64,000 bases of DNA from Larkinella arboricola (GCF_003259745.1 NZ_QLMC01000004.1:372001-436000); one strand, 5' to 3'. Numbered from the stretch's first letter, positions 42,857 to 52,353 are shown. Numbers and translations are program-made. Notes: generated from the sequence alone by a model not told the origin.

Positions 42857-43594
42857 TCAAACCGAAGGCAGCTTTTTCGCAATATCGCTCATGCGGGCTG
42901 TCTCAGCCTTGAAACGCGGGCGGTTTTGCTGGAAATAAGGATCGGCCTGAATGGTTTGTAGCAGTTCGCGGGCCACTTCCGGCTCGCCATGATCGGCAGC
43001 TAGCTCGGCCCGGTGAACCATCACCTTGAACAGATTCTCGCACGGTTTGTCCTGATCCCGGGCGATGGCGGTATCGTATACTTTAGCAACTTTGGCGTAT
43101 TCATCCGGCTCATCCTCGCTTTTATACGCAAAATCGAGCGCCAGCGAAAGGCGCTGGCTGGCGGCTTTGATGGCTTCCGGATAGTCGTCCTCGGCCGGAT
43201 GAACAATCGTTTTGCCGATGCGGATGCAGGTTCCGGCAATATCCGAAAACATAAACTCCCGGGTGCTCGGGTATTTCGTTGATACTTTATCCCTAAGCTG
43301 GCTGATGCGCGGCAACCCACGGGTGGGGAGTTTGCCGTACTTCTGCCGAAGGGCCTCCGTAAAGTCTTCATACAATTGCTCGACCTCCTCCGAAAGAATG
43401 TAGCAGGTATGGTAGCATTGGCCGGGCGTATACTGTTTAAGGCCGTAAAAATCCAGCCGGATCCAGCCCCGTTTGAGGCATGCATACGGGTTCGGACTTT
43501 TTTGTTGATACGTAATCTCAAAACCGAGAAGCTCGTAAAATTCCAGCAGTTCGGGCAGCGACTGGCAGGGGAAAATAGGCGTGATGGCGTTCAT
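42857..43594 (-). CDS. VOC/bleomycin-resistance-like domain fused to a TPR-like tail
   Basis: A 245-residue protein. Residues 1-115 form a vicinal-oxygen-chelate (VOC, glyoxalase/bleomycin-resistance) domain (ITPIFPCQSLPELLEFYELLGFEITY; then WIRLDFYGLK and CYHTCYILSEEVEQLYEDF). Residues 135-235 are helical repeats of TPR style (DEYAKVAKVYDTAIARDQ, MVHRAELAADHGEPEVARELLQTI). Only some of the metal ligands usual in glyoxalase can be seen, so a binding role (as in bleomycin immunity) is as likely as catalysis. ATG at 43594 is used; the longer upstream reading is not credible. It follows an AraC regulator by 74 bases on the same strand, which may be its regulator. Confidence 0.72.
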   Translation of the reverse strand: MNAITPIFPCQSLPELLEFYELLGFEITYQQKSPNPYACLKRGWIRLDFYGLKQYTPGQCYHTCYILSEEVEQLYEDFTEALRQKYGKLPTRGLPRISQLRDKVSTKYPSTREFMFSDIAGTCIRIGKTIVHPAEDDYPEAIKAASQRLSLALDFAYKSEDEPDEYAKVAKVYDTAIARDQDKPCENLFKVMVHRAELAADHGEPEVARELLQTIQADPYFQQNRPRFKAETARMSDIAKKLPSV

Positions 43595-43668
43595 AGCGGG
43601 TTGTCGAAAGGGTTGGAAACCGCAAAGTTGAGGCAACCCAATGGGCAATGCTTGTAAAAAAACGACAT

Positions 43669-44463
43669 TCAGCCGTTCGCGCTGAAGGGATTCGCCAGGT
43701 ACGAAAAGAATTGGGAAGGGTTGTAGCCGGTGAAGGTTTTGAAGTCGTGGTTGAAGTGGGCCTGATCGAAGTAACCGCATTCGTGGGCCAGTTCGGTCAG
43801 GGATTTGGCGGACTGGCAGTAGCGGGCGATGACCGATTCGAACCGAATGATCCGGGCGTAGGCTTTCGGTGAAAAACCGGCCTGCTGCTTGAAAAGCCGT
43901 TCAAACTGCCGTTGTGAGTAGGCTGTTTCCTGCGCCAGATCCCTGATGTTGATTAACCCGCGGGTTTGCCGAATCTGGTAGATGGCCGACGTGATAGCCG
44001 GATTTTGCGGAATGGCGTTCTGAAGACGGCGTTCCAGAAAAAGGGTCATGATCCGCACCCGTTCGGCAAATGAACCGGCTAAACCAATCTGCTCGGCCAG
44101 GGCAGCCTGCTGACGGCCCGGAAAATCCGCCAGATCAACGGATTCATTCGCCAGGTCAATGGCTGGAATGGAAAACAGTTCGGGAAGGGCATGGGGGTAA
44201 AACTGCACCCCGAAAAGGCCAAGCGTACGCGCCGAAGATCGATACGGTTTTGGGCAGCTACTTGGCCCGTGCAACCCCTGGCCGGCAACCCCGGTAACCG
44301 GGGCATCGAAGGTGCCTTCGTATAAAAAAAGCAGTTCGACCCGGCTTCGCGCAATATCCCGGTAATGAAAAATTTGTTCCGGGCTGACATCCACCTCGCC
44401 CATCCAGAAACTGGCTACGTAAGGCGCTAAGGCGGGTGACGGTTTTTGTTGTTGATACCGCAT
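43669..44463 (-). CDS. AraC-family transcriptional regulator
   Basis: A 264-residue cytoplasmic AraC-type regulator. The C-terminal double HTH spans about 165-255: LAQETAYSQRQFERLFKQQAGFSPKAYARIIR is the first HTH and following linker, then LAHECGYFDQAHFNHDFKTFTGYNPSQF the second. The N-terminal 140 residues form a cupin-like or ligand-binding region of DUF6597 character (SPALAPYVASFWMGE near the start). The downstream VOC-fusion gene lies 74 bases away on the same strand and may be co-transcribed; no operator was identified. Confidence 0.9.
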   Translation of the reverse strand: MRYQQQKPSPALAPYVASFWMGEVDVSPEQIFHYRDIARSRVELLFLYEGTFDAPVTGVAGQGLHGPSSCPKPYRSSARTLGLFGVQFYPHALPELFSIPAIDLANESVDLADFPGRQQAALAEQIGLAGSFAERVRIMTLFLERRLQNAIPQNPAITSAIYQIRQTRGLINIRDLAQETAYSQRQFERLFKQQAGFSPKAYARIIRFESVIARYCQSAKSLTELAHECGYFDQAHFNHDFKTFTGYNPSQFFSYLANPFSANG

Positions 44464-44621
44464 GAGGCAGGGTCGGTTTTCAAGCTGATAAACGAAGGCA
44501 AATTAGTCCTTGTTTTACCAACATTCAACCCGGTCTTTTTTCAGCAAAACGTACTCCTATACGCAAAAGAGTAGATACCGCCGGTTTTTGCCTTCCTTTT
44601 TAACCTGACCCGTACCCTTCC

Positions 44622-46562
44622 ATGCGCTTCGTTATCCTCTTTATTTTCGGTTTTTTTACCCTTTACAGTACCGCACTCCGGGCACAAACGGACGAAAAGA
44701 TCAGTTTGTGGCATAGCTTCGAAAAAGTGGAATTCAAGCTGAACGGCATTCCGGCACGGTACATCAAGCCCCGAAAGCCGTTGCCCGGAAATCCCTGGGT
44801 CTGGCGGGCGCACTTTCCCGACTGGCACGTCGAGATGGACAGCATTCTGCTTGAACGCGGCTTTCACATCGCCTACATTAACACCAACGATCAGTACGGT
44901 GCGCCCAAAGCCATGATGGCCTGGGACGATTTTTACCAGTATCTGGTTTCCGCAAAAGGCTTTGCGCCGAAGGTGGCGCTGGAGGGCGTCAGCCGGGGCG
45001 GTTTGTACGTCTACGCCTGGGCCAAACGTAACCCCGCCAAAGTGAGCTGCATTTACGCCGAAGCGCCCGTCTGTGATTTCAAAAGCTGGCCCGGTGGCAA
45101 AGGCAAGAGCAAAGGCGATGCTAAGTCGTGGCAGCAACTGCTGGAAGTCTACGGCTTCACGGAGCAGCAGGCGCTGGCCTATGCCGATCAGCCGATGGAT
45201 AACCTGACCGGACTGGCGGCTTACAAGGTTCCGATTCTGCACGTCATCAGCCTGACCGACCGGGTGGTGCCGAACGACGAAAACACGTTTCCGCTCGTCG
45301 AACGGTATCAGAAACTGGGCGGCCCGACCACGGTATACACCATGTCGCGGGGGGCGCAAAAACTGGAAGGACATCATTTTCCGATTGAACACCCCGAACG
45401 CTGGGCCGATTTTATCCAGCAGCATTCGTATCCGGTTCAAAAACCGCTGAACCACAAGCCCTATGTGCAGGTTCGGAACGGTTTGCCGAACGTCTACCGG
45501 ACCATTACGGAGCAGAAAAAAGCCACCGTGGCGTTTCTGGGCGGGTCCATCACGCACAATCCCGGCTGGCGCGACAAGGTGAGCCAGTATTTGCAGGAGC
45601 GGTTTCCGCAAACCGAGTTTACGTTTATCAAAGCCGGGATTCCGTCGCTGGGGAGTTTGCCGCACGCGTTCCGGGTGGAGCAGGACGTGTTGAGCAAGGG
45701 CAAAATTGACCTGCTTTTTCTGGAAGCCGCTGTCAACGACCGCACCAACGAAACCGACAGCCTGACGCAGCTCCGGGCGCTGGAAGGCATTGTGCGGCAT
45801 GCCCGCCGAACGAATCCGGTGGTGGATATTGTGCTGATGGAATTTGCCGACCCGGACAAGTTTGGCGATTTCCGGCAGGGCAAAAAGCCGGTCGAGCTGG
45901 CCAATCACGAGCGGGTAGCGGCTCATTATGGTCTGCCGTCCATCGACCTGGCCCGCGAAGTCTACGACCGGATTGCCGCCAGAGAATTTTCGTGGGAATA
46001 CGATTTCAAGGACCTGCACCCGTCGCCATTCGGGCAGGAAATCTATTTTCAGACGATTAAATATTTACTGAATGCCGGTTTTCAGTCAACCGAAAATGGC
46101 GGTAAACCGTCGGCTTCAACGGCTCCACTGAACCGGGGCAGTTTTGAGCGCGGGCGGTACGTGCCGATTCAGGAGGCCAGACTGGGCAGCGGCTGGAAGC
46201 TGGTCGAAAACTGGAAACCGGCGGATGGCGTGGGCACCCGGGCCGGTTTTGTCGACCGGCCCATGCTGGAAGCCACCACGCCGGGTGCGACACTGACGCT
46301 GAATTTTACAGGAACCGCTGTAGGCATAGCCATCGTGTCGGGGCCGGACGCGGGCGAGGTGGAATACCGCATCGACAACGGCCCGTACCGGAAAATGGAC
46401 CTGCAAACGCAGTGGAGCCAGCAGTTGCACCTGCCGTGGTACAAGCTGTTTGCCGGAAATTTGCCGGATAAAAAGCACACGCTGCACCTGCGGATGGCGG
46501 CCACCAAAAATCCCAAAAGCACCGGAACCGCCTGCCGGATCGTGTATTTTCTGGCCAATTAA
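44622..46562 (+). CDS. Secreted double esterase (alpha/beta hydrolase + SGNH/GDSL)
   Basis: A 646-residue exported protein with two hydrolase modules. Signal peptide 1-21 (LRAQ). Module 1 (about 28-285) is an alpha/beta hydrolase whose nucleophile elbow GVSRGG gives Ser124, with a late His in LEGHHFPIEHPE. Module 2 (about 300-470) is an SGNH/GDSL esterase: GGSITHNPGWRDKV holds the block-I Ser, and DLHPSPFGQ the Asp/His pair. The last 140 residues form a beta-sandwich, perhaps carbohydrate binding. Polysaccharide deacetylation (pectin or xylan) is likely, but the specific substrate is not known. Confidence 0.85.
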   Translation: MRFVILFIFGFFTLYSTALRAQTDEKISLWHSFEKVEFKLNGIPARYIKPRKPLPGNPWVWRAHFPDWHVEMDSILLERGFHIAYINTNDQYGAPKAMMAWDDFYQYLVSAKGFAPKVALEGVSRGGLYVYAWAKRNPAKVSCIYAEAPVCDFKSWPGGKGKSKGDAKSWQQLLEVYGFTEQQALAYADQPMDNLTGLAAYKVPILHVISLTDRVVPNDENTFPLVERYQKLGGPTTVYTMSRGAQKLEGHHFPIEHPERWADFIQQHSYPVQKPLNHKPYVQVRNGLPNVYRTITEQKKATVAFLGGSITHNPGWRDKVSQYLQERFPQTEFTFIKAGIPSLGSLPHAFRVEQDVLSKGKIDLLFLEAAVNDRTNETDSLTQLRALEGIVRHARRTNPVVDIVLMEFADPDKFGDFRQGKKPVELANHERVAAHYGLPSIDLAREVYDRIAAREFSWEYDFKDLHPSPFGQEIYFQTIKYLLNAGFQSTENGGKPSASTAPLNRGSFERGRYVPIQEARLGSGWKLVENWKPADGVGTRAGFVDRPMLEATTPGATLTLNFTGTAVGIAIVSGPDAGEVEYRIDNGPYRKMDLQTQWSQQLHLPWYKLFAGNLPDKKHTLHLRMAATKNPKSTGTACRIVYFLAN

Positions 46563-46584
46563 TCGCCGGTTTCCGGTTTTGTGA

Positions 46585-47118
46585 TTACCATGAAGTAGGC
46601 CGGAAGGTGCTTACGTTGGTATCGGTCTTATTGAACCGCACCACCAGGTTGGGCTGGCCGTTGGAGGCCGTGGTGGTTTCGTAGTAATAGGTCTGCGGTT
46701 TCAGTTCCGAACGGTCCATTTTCCGGTTGACGTTCTGCTTGGGAAAGCACGAATAAAAGCCCCGGTAATGGCCCTCCGTCGGGGTGGTGGTAAACGAACC
46801 GTCGGCTTCGTTGAAATCCACGCTGCCTTTTTCAAACGTAAAAGCTTCGGTTTTGCAGCCGGAGTAGTCGCGGGTGGTGGCAACGAAATACTTCTCGTAG
46901 GTGCCGTCAGTTTTGAAGTCGAACATCACGGCCAGTTCGAAGGGATTGCCCTGGTAGGTGCCGTCGTACGACCAGAACTCGCTCATGGCAAACGAGCCAT
47001 ACATCCACTTCCCGGCGGTTTCCGTTGGAACATGACCACCCGGCATCACGGAGTCAGTGTCTTTTTTACAACTACTGAGCAGCACCACCGCCAGCAGCGT
47101 CATCATAATCATTTTCAT
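46585..47118 (-). CDS. Lipoprotein, unknown function
   Basis: A 177-residue lipoprotein. The lipobox SSC marks Cys17, followed by a KKDTDSVMPGG linker. The mature domain (about 35-170) is rich in Tyr and Thr strands (GKWMYGSFAMSEFWSYDG; VMFDFKTDGTYEKYFVATT), a lipocalin-like or beta-sandwich arrangement. Two Cys residues (DYSGCK and YSCFPK) may form a disulfide. No family is recognised. It is convergent with the double esterase and ends 22 bases from that gene's stop, without a visible hairpin. Confidence 0.75.
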   Translation of the reverse strand: MKMIMMTLLAVVLLSSCKKDTDSVMPGGHVPTETAGKWMYGSFAMSEFWSYDGTYQGNPFELAVMFDFKTDGTYEKYFVATTRDYSGCKTEAFTFEKGSVDFNEADGSFTTTPTEGHYRGFYSCFPKQNVNRKMDRSELKPQTYYYETTTASNGQPNLVVRFNKTDTNVSTFRPTSW

Positions 47119-47311
47119 TTTCGTAGTGATTTGTGTTTACTGAGTGCGACAAAGTTCGGGGCTTGCTGTTAAATTGCTTGTAGTAAGCCAGTTGAAACGG
47201 AAAAAGAAGGGCATGAAATGGAGAATTACTGGTCGTTTCGGAAGGAGAAGGTAGTAAATTGGCCCGGTGCTGCGCTTTTAGTAGAAAATCAAGATCCTCA
47301 TTCCAAACCCC

Positions 47312-48649
47312 ATGGAAAAAGACACGTTCAGCGCCTTGTCCCGGCGTAAATTCATTGGTCAGGCATCGGCAGCCCTGTCGGCTTTTCTGATTGTTCCCCG
47401 GTTTGTGCTGGGCGGAAAACGGGCGGACGGTTCGGCCTATCTGGCACCGAGTGACATCATCAGCCTCGGTTTTATCGGAACCGGTAAGCAAAGCCGTGGG
47501 CTGGCCCGTAACTTTCTGGCAACCGGCGAAGCCCGGATTCTGGCGTCTGCGGAGGTCTATAAAGCCAAACGGGATTTTTTCATTGAACAAACCAAAGCGT
47601 ATTACACCAGCGAAGAAGGAAAGGCCAAAGTAAAGGGTACGCACCCCGCTATTCAGGCGTATAACGATTTCCGGCAACTGCTCGACCGCAAGGACATCGA
47701 CGCCGTGGTCATTGCCGCCCCCGACCACTGGCACGCGGTCATGGCCGTCAAAGCCGCCGAAGCCGGGAAGGATATTTATTGCGAAAAACCGCTGGCGCTC
47801 ACCATTAAGGAAGGCCGGGCGATGGTAAACGCGGCCCGCAAACATAACCGGGTGTTCCAGACCGGCAGTATGCAACGCTCCTGGCCGGAATTCCGGCAAA
47901 CCGCCGAATTGGTACGCAACGGCTATCTGGGAGATATCAAGCACATTAAAGTCAACGTCGGTCCCCCGCCGAAACGGTACGATCTGCCCGCCGAACCCAT
48001 CCCGGAAGGACTGGACTGGAACTTGTGGCTGGGACCGAATCAGCCGGTGGCTTTCAATTCCGAACTGGCACCCCCGCTGTCGAAGGACGTTTTTCCCAAC
48101 TGGCGGAATTACAGGGAGTTCGGGGGCGGTATGGTAACCGACTGGGGCGCGCATATGTTCGATATTGTGCAGTGGGCGCTGGATATGGATGATAGCGGCC
48201 CGGTCGAGGTGATTCCGCCGGACGGCAAGGATCACAAATTCCTGACCTACCGCTACGACAACGGTATTACGATGACCCACGAACCCTGGGAGTGGAGCAA
48301 CGCCATTCAGTTTGTGGGCTCGGAAGGAACCCTGAATATTCAGCGGAGAAAGCTCGAAACTACGCCGGTTACGCTCGCAACAAAAGTGGTCGGCCCGGAC
48401 GAAAAACACGTTTACCACAGCGAAAATCACTACAAGGATTTTCTGGACGCGATGCGGAAACGCAGCAAACCGATCTGCGACGTGGAAATCGGGCACCGCA
48501 CGGCATCGGTCTGCACCATCGGCAACATTGCTTACGAGCTGAAACGTCCGCTGGAATGGAATCCGAAAAAGGAGCAGTTCAAAAAAGACAAGGAAGCCAA
48601 CGCCCGGCTGGAACGCCCCCTCAAAGCGGAATGGGCCATTAAGCTCTAG
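47312..48649 (+). CDS. Tat-exported Gfo/Idh/MocA-family oxidoreductase
   Basis: A 445-residue periplasmic sugar oxidoreductase. N-terminal SRRKFIGQASAALSAFL carries a twin-arginine (Arg10/Arg11) and hydrophobic core, the mark of Tat export with a folded cofactor. The nucleotide loop GFIGTGKQSRG lies near residues 54-64, followed by the acidic turn expected for NAD(P). The family's YCEKPLALTI motif (catalytic Lys in EKP) and the GGMVTDWGAHMFDIVQWA stretch are present. In Bacteroidota, such enzymes are often encoded next to ThuA and sugar-dehydrogenase genes, as here. Confidence 0.93.
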   Translation: MEKDTFSALSRRKFIGQASAALSAFLIVPRFVLGGKRADGSAYLAPSDIISLGFIGTGKQSRGLARNFLATGEARILASAEVYKAKRDFFIEQTKAYYTSEEGKAKVKGTHPAIQAYNDFRQLLDRKDIDAVVIAAPDHWHAVMAVKAAEAGKDIYCEKPLALTIKEGRAMVNAARKHNRVFQTGSMQRSWPEFRQTAELVRNGYLGDIKHIKVNVGPPPKRYDLPAEPIPEGLDWNLWLGPNQPVAFNSELAPPLSKDVFPNWRNYREFGGGMVTDWGAHMFDIVQWALDMDDSGPVEVIPPDGKDHKFLTYRYDNGITMTHEPWEWSNAIQFVGSEGTLNIQRRKLETTPVTLATKVVGPDEKHVYHSENHYKDFLDAMRKRSKPICDVEIGHRTASVCTIGNIAYELKRPLEWNPKKEQFKKDKEANARLERPLKAEWAIKL

Positions 48650-48698
48650 TCAGGTCAAAACGGTTCCAACGGTTCGTGTTCCACGACACCCTTTTATC

Positions 48699-48737
48699 AG
48701 CCCACGGACGGGTCGCCCTGCGATTAAACCGTGGGCT
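48699..48737 (+). terminator. Inverted repeat, possible terminator
   Basis: AGCCCACGG (48699-48707) with CCGTGGGCT (48729-48737), 21-base spacer. It follows the Gfo/Idh stop by about 50 bases; no T-run, so assignment is tentative. Confidence 0.45.
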
Positions 48738-48754
48738 AACTCTATTATAATCCT

Positions 48755-48762
48755 TACTTTTG
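48755..48762 (+). promoter_or_regulatory. Promoter -7-like element for the ThuA/dehydrogenase gene
   Basis: TACTTTTG matches TAnnTTTG, 55 bases before the ATG at 48818. No matching -33 element is seen at the proper distance. Confidence 0.35.
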
Positions 48763-48817
48763 AACGGTTTTTACTGTTTTATTCCTTCGGATGGAATGAA
48801 TCTTTACCAATCCCTAT

Positions 48818-51800
48818 ATGCTAACCTCTACTAAAACCGGGACGATTGCAGCCGCTTTACTCCTGACGGCTGCCACGGCCGGGAGTTTTTACGGCTGCAA
48901 ATCGCCCAAAGCGGCTGCCAGCCAGTCACCAACCCAATCGGCTCCGCAGGCCGTTGCTGCGGCCCCGGCTCCTGCGCCGAAAGTACCCCGCGTTCTGGTG
49001 TTCTCGCGGACCAAAGGTTTCTACCACGAATCCATTCCGACCGGTATCGCGGCCCTTCAGAAGCTGGGCCAGGAGAACGGTTTTCGAGTCGATACGACCA
49101 AGAGCGGGGCGTATTTCGTGGAAGACAGCCTGAAAAATTACAGCGCCGTGGTGTTTCTGAGTACCACCGGCAACGTCCTGAACGCCGATCAGCAGGTGGC
49201 GTTTGAACGCTACATTCAGGCCGGGGGCGGTTACATGGGCATTCACGCGGCTGCCGATACCGAATACGACTGGCCGTGGTACAACAAACTGGCCGGGGCG
49301 TATTTTCTGCACCACCCCAAACAACAGAAAGCCGCCATTGACGTAATCGACAAAAACCACCCGTCGACGAGCTTTCTGCCCGACCGCTGGGAGCGTTTCG
49401 ACGAACTGTATAGCTACAAAAGCCTTAATCCGGATGTGAAAGTGCTGGCGAAGCTGGACGAAACGACCTACGAAGGAGGCCGCAACGGCGATAACCACCC
49501 GTTTGTCTGGTACCACGAATTCGACGGAGGCCGGGCATTCTACACGGGCGGGGGGCATACCCACGAGAGCTTCAGCGAACCGCTGTTTGTGCAGCACCTG
49601 CTGGGCGGTTTGAAATACGTGATGGGTGACAACAAAGACCTCGATTATTCGAAGTCGTACGCCGTGAAAACACCGGACGAAACGCGGTTTGTCAAAACCG
49701 TCCTGTCCAACGACCTCAACGAACCGATGGAACTGGCCGTGGCACCCGATGGCCGGGTGTTTATGGTCGAGCGGCCCGGTAAGTTTTATATGTACGACCC
49801 GAAAACCAAAAGCACCAAACTGGTCTACGATTTTCCGGTCAAAGCCGTCGAGAAATACCTGAACGGTCTGCTGGGCATGACGATTGACCCGAATTTTGCC
49901 AAAAACCACTTCCTGTATTTCTTCTACACGATTCAGGACGGTGAGCAGACGAAGCAGCGCATCGGGCGGTTTGTGATGAACGACGACGGTACGCTGGACC
50001 TCAAATCGGAAAAATCCATCATCGAGTTTCCGATTGATCTGGAAGTGAGCGCCCATACCGGCGGGTCGATGGCCTGGGACAAACACGGCAACCTGTTTAT
50101 TTCGACGGGCGACAATACCGTGCCGTTTGAGTCAAGCGGTTTTTCACCGACCGACTGGCAGGCCGGGCGACTGACGTTCGATGCGGCCCGTTCGGCGGGA
50201 AACACAAACGATCTGCGCGGTAAAATCCTGCGCATCCATCCCGAACCAGACGGTTCGTACACCATTCCGGAAGGCAACCTGTTCCCGAAGGGCATGGACA
50301 AAACCCGGCCCGAAATCTACGTGATGGGCTGCCGGAACCCGTACCGGATTTCGGTCGATCCGGAAACGTCGATTGTGTACTGGGGTGAAATCGGTCCGGA
50401 TTCGGGTACTGACGGACCGCAGGGACCACGGGGTTACGACGAGTTTAACCAGGCCAAAAAAGCCGGAAATTACGGCTGGCCGTTTTTCGTAGGAGACAGC
50501 AAGCCGTACAAAGCCTACGATTTCGCGACCAAAGCCGTCGGTGCGGAGTTCGACCCGAACGCGCCGGTGAACAATTCGCCGAACAATACCGGTCTAAAAA
50601 ATCTGCCGCCGGTAACAAAAGCGATGGTCTGGTATCCGTACAGCAAATCGACGGAGTTTCCGGAGCTCGGAACGGGCGGACGGTGCGCGATGGGCGGCCC
50701 GGTGTATCACTTCGATGCCAGTCTGCAATCGGACGTGAAACTGCCGCAATACTACGACAAGGCGCTGTTTATGTACGACTGGATGCGGAATTGGGTGTAT
50801 GCCGTGCGGCTGGACGAAAGCCAGAACTACAAGCGTATGGAAGCATTTATGCCGGTTCGGGGCGATTTCCGCCGTCCGGTGGATATGGAAATTGGCCCGA
50901 AAGGTGAGATTTATATGCTCGAATACGGTTCGGTGTACGGCATTGACAACGACGACGCCCGGCTGGTCAAGATCGAGTATAACCCCGGCAACCGGGCACC
51001 CGTTGCCCGCGTAATGGCCCGGGACACCATCGGTCTGGCTCCGCTGAAGGTTGCCTTTAACAGCCGCCAGAGCTACGATTTTGACGAGGACGACAAACTG
51101 AGCTACGAATGGCGGTTTGAAGGCAATCAGGTAGGTTCGACCGAAGCGAACCCGACGTACACGTTCCAGAAAAACGGTATTTACAAGGTGACGCTGAAAG
51201 TAACCGACCCAACGGGAGCCAGTTCCGTCGATACGCTGGAAATCAAGGTCGGAAACACGCTGCCGCAGGTGGCTATTGCGACCCCCGACAACAGCACGTT
51301 TTTCTTTGCCGATCAGACGCCGTTCAAATACACGGTTAATGTGACGGACAACGAGGACAAGACGATTGACAGGAAGAAGGTGAAAGTGGCCCTGAACTAC
51401 ATCCCAAAAGTGGCCGGTAACGAGCCGCTGGTAGGGCACCAGCAGATCACGAGTACTTTCAACCTGGGCAAGAGCCTGATGCAGGGCAGCGATTGCAAAG
51501 CCTGCCACCAGATCAACGGCAAATCGGTCGGACCGGCGTTTATGGAAGTTTCCAAAAAATACCGGGGCGACAAAACCGCTCTGGCCCGGCTGGCCAACAA
51601 GGTGATTACCGGCGGGGGCGGTGTCTGGGGGGAACACGCGATGAACGCCCACCCGCAGTTGTCGAAGGAAGACGCCACCGAAATAGTGAAGTACGTCCTG
51701 GCACTCTCGATGCAGCAGCCGGACGTAACCCTGCCGCAGCAGGGCGCGACGGTGTTGAAGGAGCACGTGGGCAAGGAGCAGACGGGCCGTTACATTCTGT

Positions 51801-52240
51801 CGGCGTCGTATACCGACAAGGGCGGGGCCATTACGCCCCTGACCAGCAGCCAGAGCCTGATTCTGCGCCCGGCTAAAGTAATGGCCGGAGAAGCCGATGA
51901 GGTGTACAACATGAACCGTCAGCGCGGACGGCTGGCCGCCACCCGCAACAAGGCGTATTTTGTGCTGAAAGGCGTGGACCTGAAAGGCATCCAGAAGCTG
52001 ACGTTCGAGGTTGCGTCGAAAGACCAGGACGGCACGATTGAGGTGCGGACGGGTTCGCTGAAAGGGCCGGTAATTAGCACGGTGAACTACACGGCCACGG
52101 GTGCCTGGAACAAAACTGCCGAGCTAACCGCCCCGATTCAGAACCCAGGCGGCAAGCAGGATTTGTACTTCGTTTTTGTGAAAGACGACCCGAAAGCCCA
52201 GAATATCGGTGCGCTGAGCTGGGTTGCGTTTGGAAAGTAA
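48818..52240 (+). CDS. Lipoprotein: ThuA + sugar dehydrogenase + PKD + cytochrome c + CBM-like
   Basis: An 1140-residue multi-domain lipoprotein (lipobox Cys27 in FYGC). Order: Pro/Ala/Ser linker; ThuA-like trehalose-utilisation domain (about 58-275: RVLVFSRTKGFYHES, GGYMGIHAAADTEYDWPWYNKLAGAYF); glucose/sorbosone dehydrogenase-like beta-propeller (about 285-710, with AVAPDGRVFMVERPGK and RGKILRIHPEPDGSY); PKD domain (about 725-810: NRAPVARVMA, YDFDEDDKLSYEWRF); class I cytochrome c with CKACH (Cys893, Cys896, His897); and a CBM6-like tail (about 1000-1140). It probably oxidises a sugar and passes electrons to its own heme. PQQ dependence is expected from the family but not shown. Confidence 0.9.
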   Translation: MLTSTKTGTIAAALLLTAATAGSFYGCKSPKAAASQSPTQSAPQAVAAAPAPAPKVPRVLVFSRTKGFYHESIPTGIAALQKLGQENGFRVDTTKSGAYFVEDSLKNYSAVVFLSTTGNVLNADQQVAFERYIQAGGGYMGIHAAADTEYDWPWYNKLAGAYFLHHPKQQKAAIDVIDKNHPSTSFLPDRWERFDELYSYKSLNPDVKVLAKLDETTYEGGRNGDNHPFVWYHEFDGGRAFYTGGGHTHESFSEPLFVQHLLGGLKYVMGDNKDLDYSKSYAVKTPDETRFVKTVLSNDLNEPMELAVAPDGRVFMVERPGKFYMYDPKTKSTKLVYDFPVKAVEKYLNGLLGMTIDPNFAKNHFLYFFYTIQDGEQTKQRIGRFVMNDDGTLDLKSEKSIIEFPIDLEVSAHTGGSMAWDKHGNLFISTGDNTVPFESSGFSPTDWQAGRLTFDAARSAGNTNDLRGKILRIHPEPDGSYTIPEGNLFPKGMDKTRPEIYVMGCRNPYRISVDPETSIVYWGEIGPDSGTDGPQGPRGYDEFNQAKKAGNYGWPFFVGDSKPYKAYDFATKAVGAEFDPNAPVNNSPNNTGLKNLPPVTKAMVWYPYSKSTEFPELGTGGRCAMGGPVYHFDASLQSDVKLPQYYDKALFMYDWMRNWVYAVRLDESQNYKRMEAFMPVRGDFRRPVDMEIGPKGEIYMLEYGSVYGIDNDDARLVKIEYNPGNRAPVARVMARDTIGLAPLKVAFNSRQSYDFDEDDKLSYEWRFEGNQVGSTEANPTYTFQKNGIYKVTLKVTDPTGASSVDTLEIKVGNTLPQVAIATPDNSTFFFADQTPFKYTVNVTDNEDKTIDRKKVKVALNYIPKVAGNEPLVGHQQITSTFNLGKSLMQGSDCKACHQINGKSVGPAFMEVSKKYRGDKTALARLANKVITGGGGVWGEHAMNAHPQLSKEDATEIVKYVLALSMQQPDVTLPQQGATVLKEHVGKEQTGRYILSASYTDKGGAITPLTSSQSLILRPAKVMAGEADEVYNMNRQRGRLAATRNKAYFVLKGVDLKGIQKLTFEVASKDQDGTIEVRTGSLKGPVISTVNYTATGAWNKTAELTAPIQNPGGKQDLYFVFVKDDPKAQNIGALSWVAFGK

Positions 52241-52259
52241 GTTAACTAAATCTGGGGAG

Positions 52260-52290
52260 CGTTGTCACTCGCGGTACGCGAGTGACAACG
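52260..52290. terminator. Convergent hairpin (14-bp perfect stem)
   Basis: Arms 52260-52273 and 52277-52290 with a three-base loop. It sits between the sugar dehydrogenase gene and the convergent DJ-1/PfpI gene; no T-run. Confidence 0.75.
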
Positions 52291-52353
52291 AACTTTCCGT
52301 CTTCTTTAGCAAGGAATAACGTAGGCAGAACCGACAAGTCTACCGATTCTGAT

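Noticed and set aside
42400-42882. 160-codon frame overlapping the two-helix membrane protein
   Set aside because: The overlapping 79-codon frame has a clear membrane topology and the longer one has none; both cannot be real.
44541-46019. 492-codon open frame opposite the double esterase gene
   Set aside because: Antisense to a gene with clear domains; no fold, start or composition of a real protein. It arises from the GC-rich third codon positions of the true gene.
47072-48496. 474-codon open frame opposite the Gfo/Idh gene
   Set aside because: Also an antisense shadow of a well-supported gene.
50594-51766. 390-codon antisense frame in the sugar dehydrogenase gene
   Set aside because: Shadow with no recognisable protein features.
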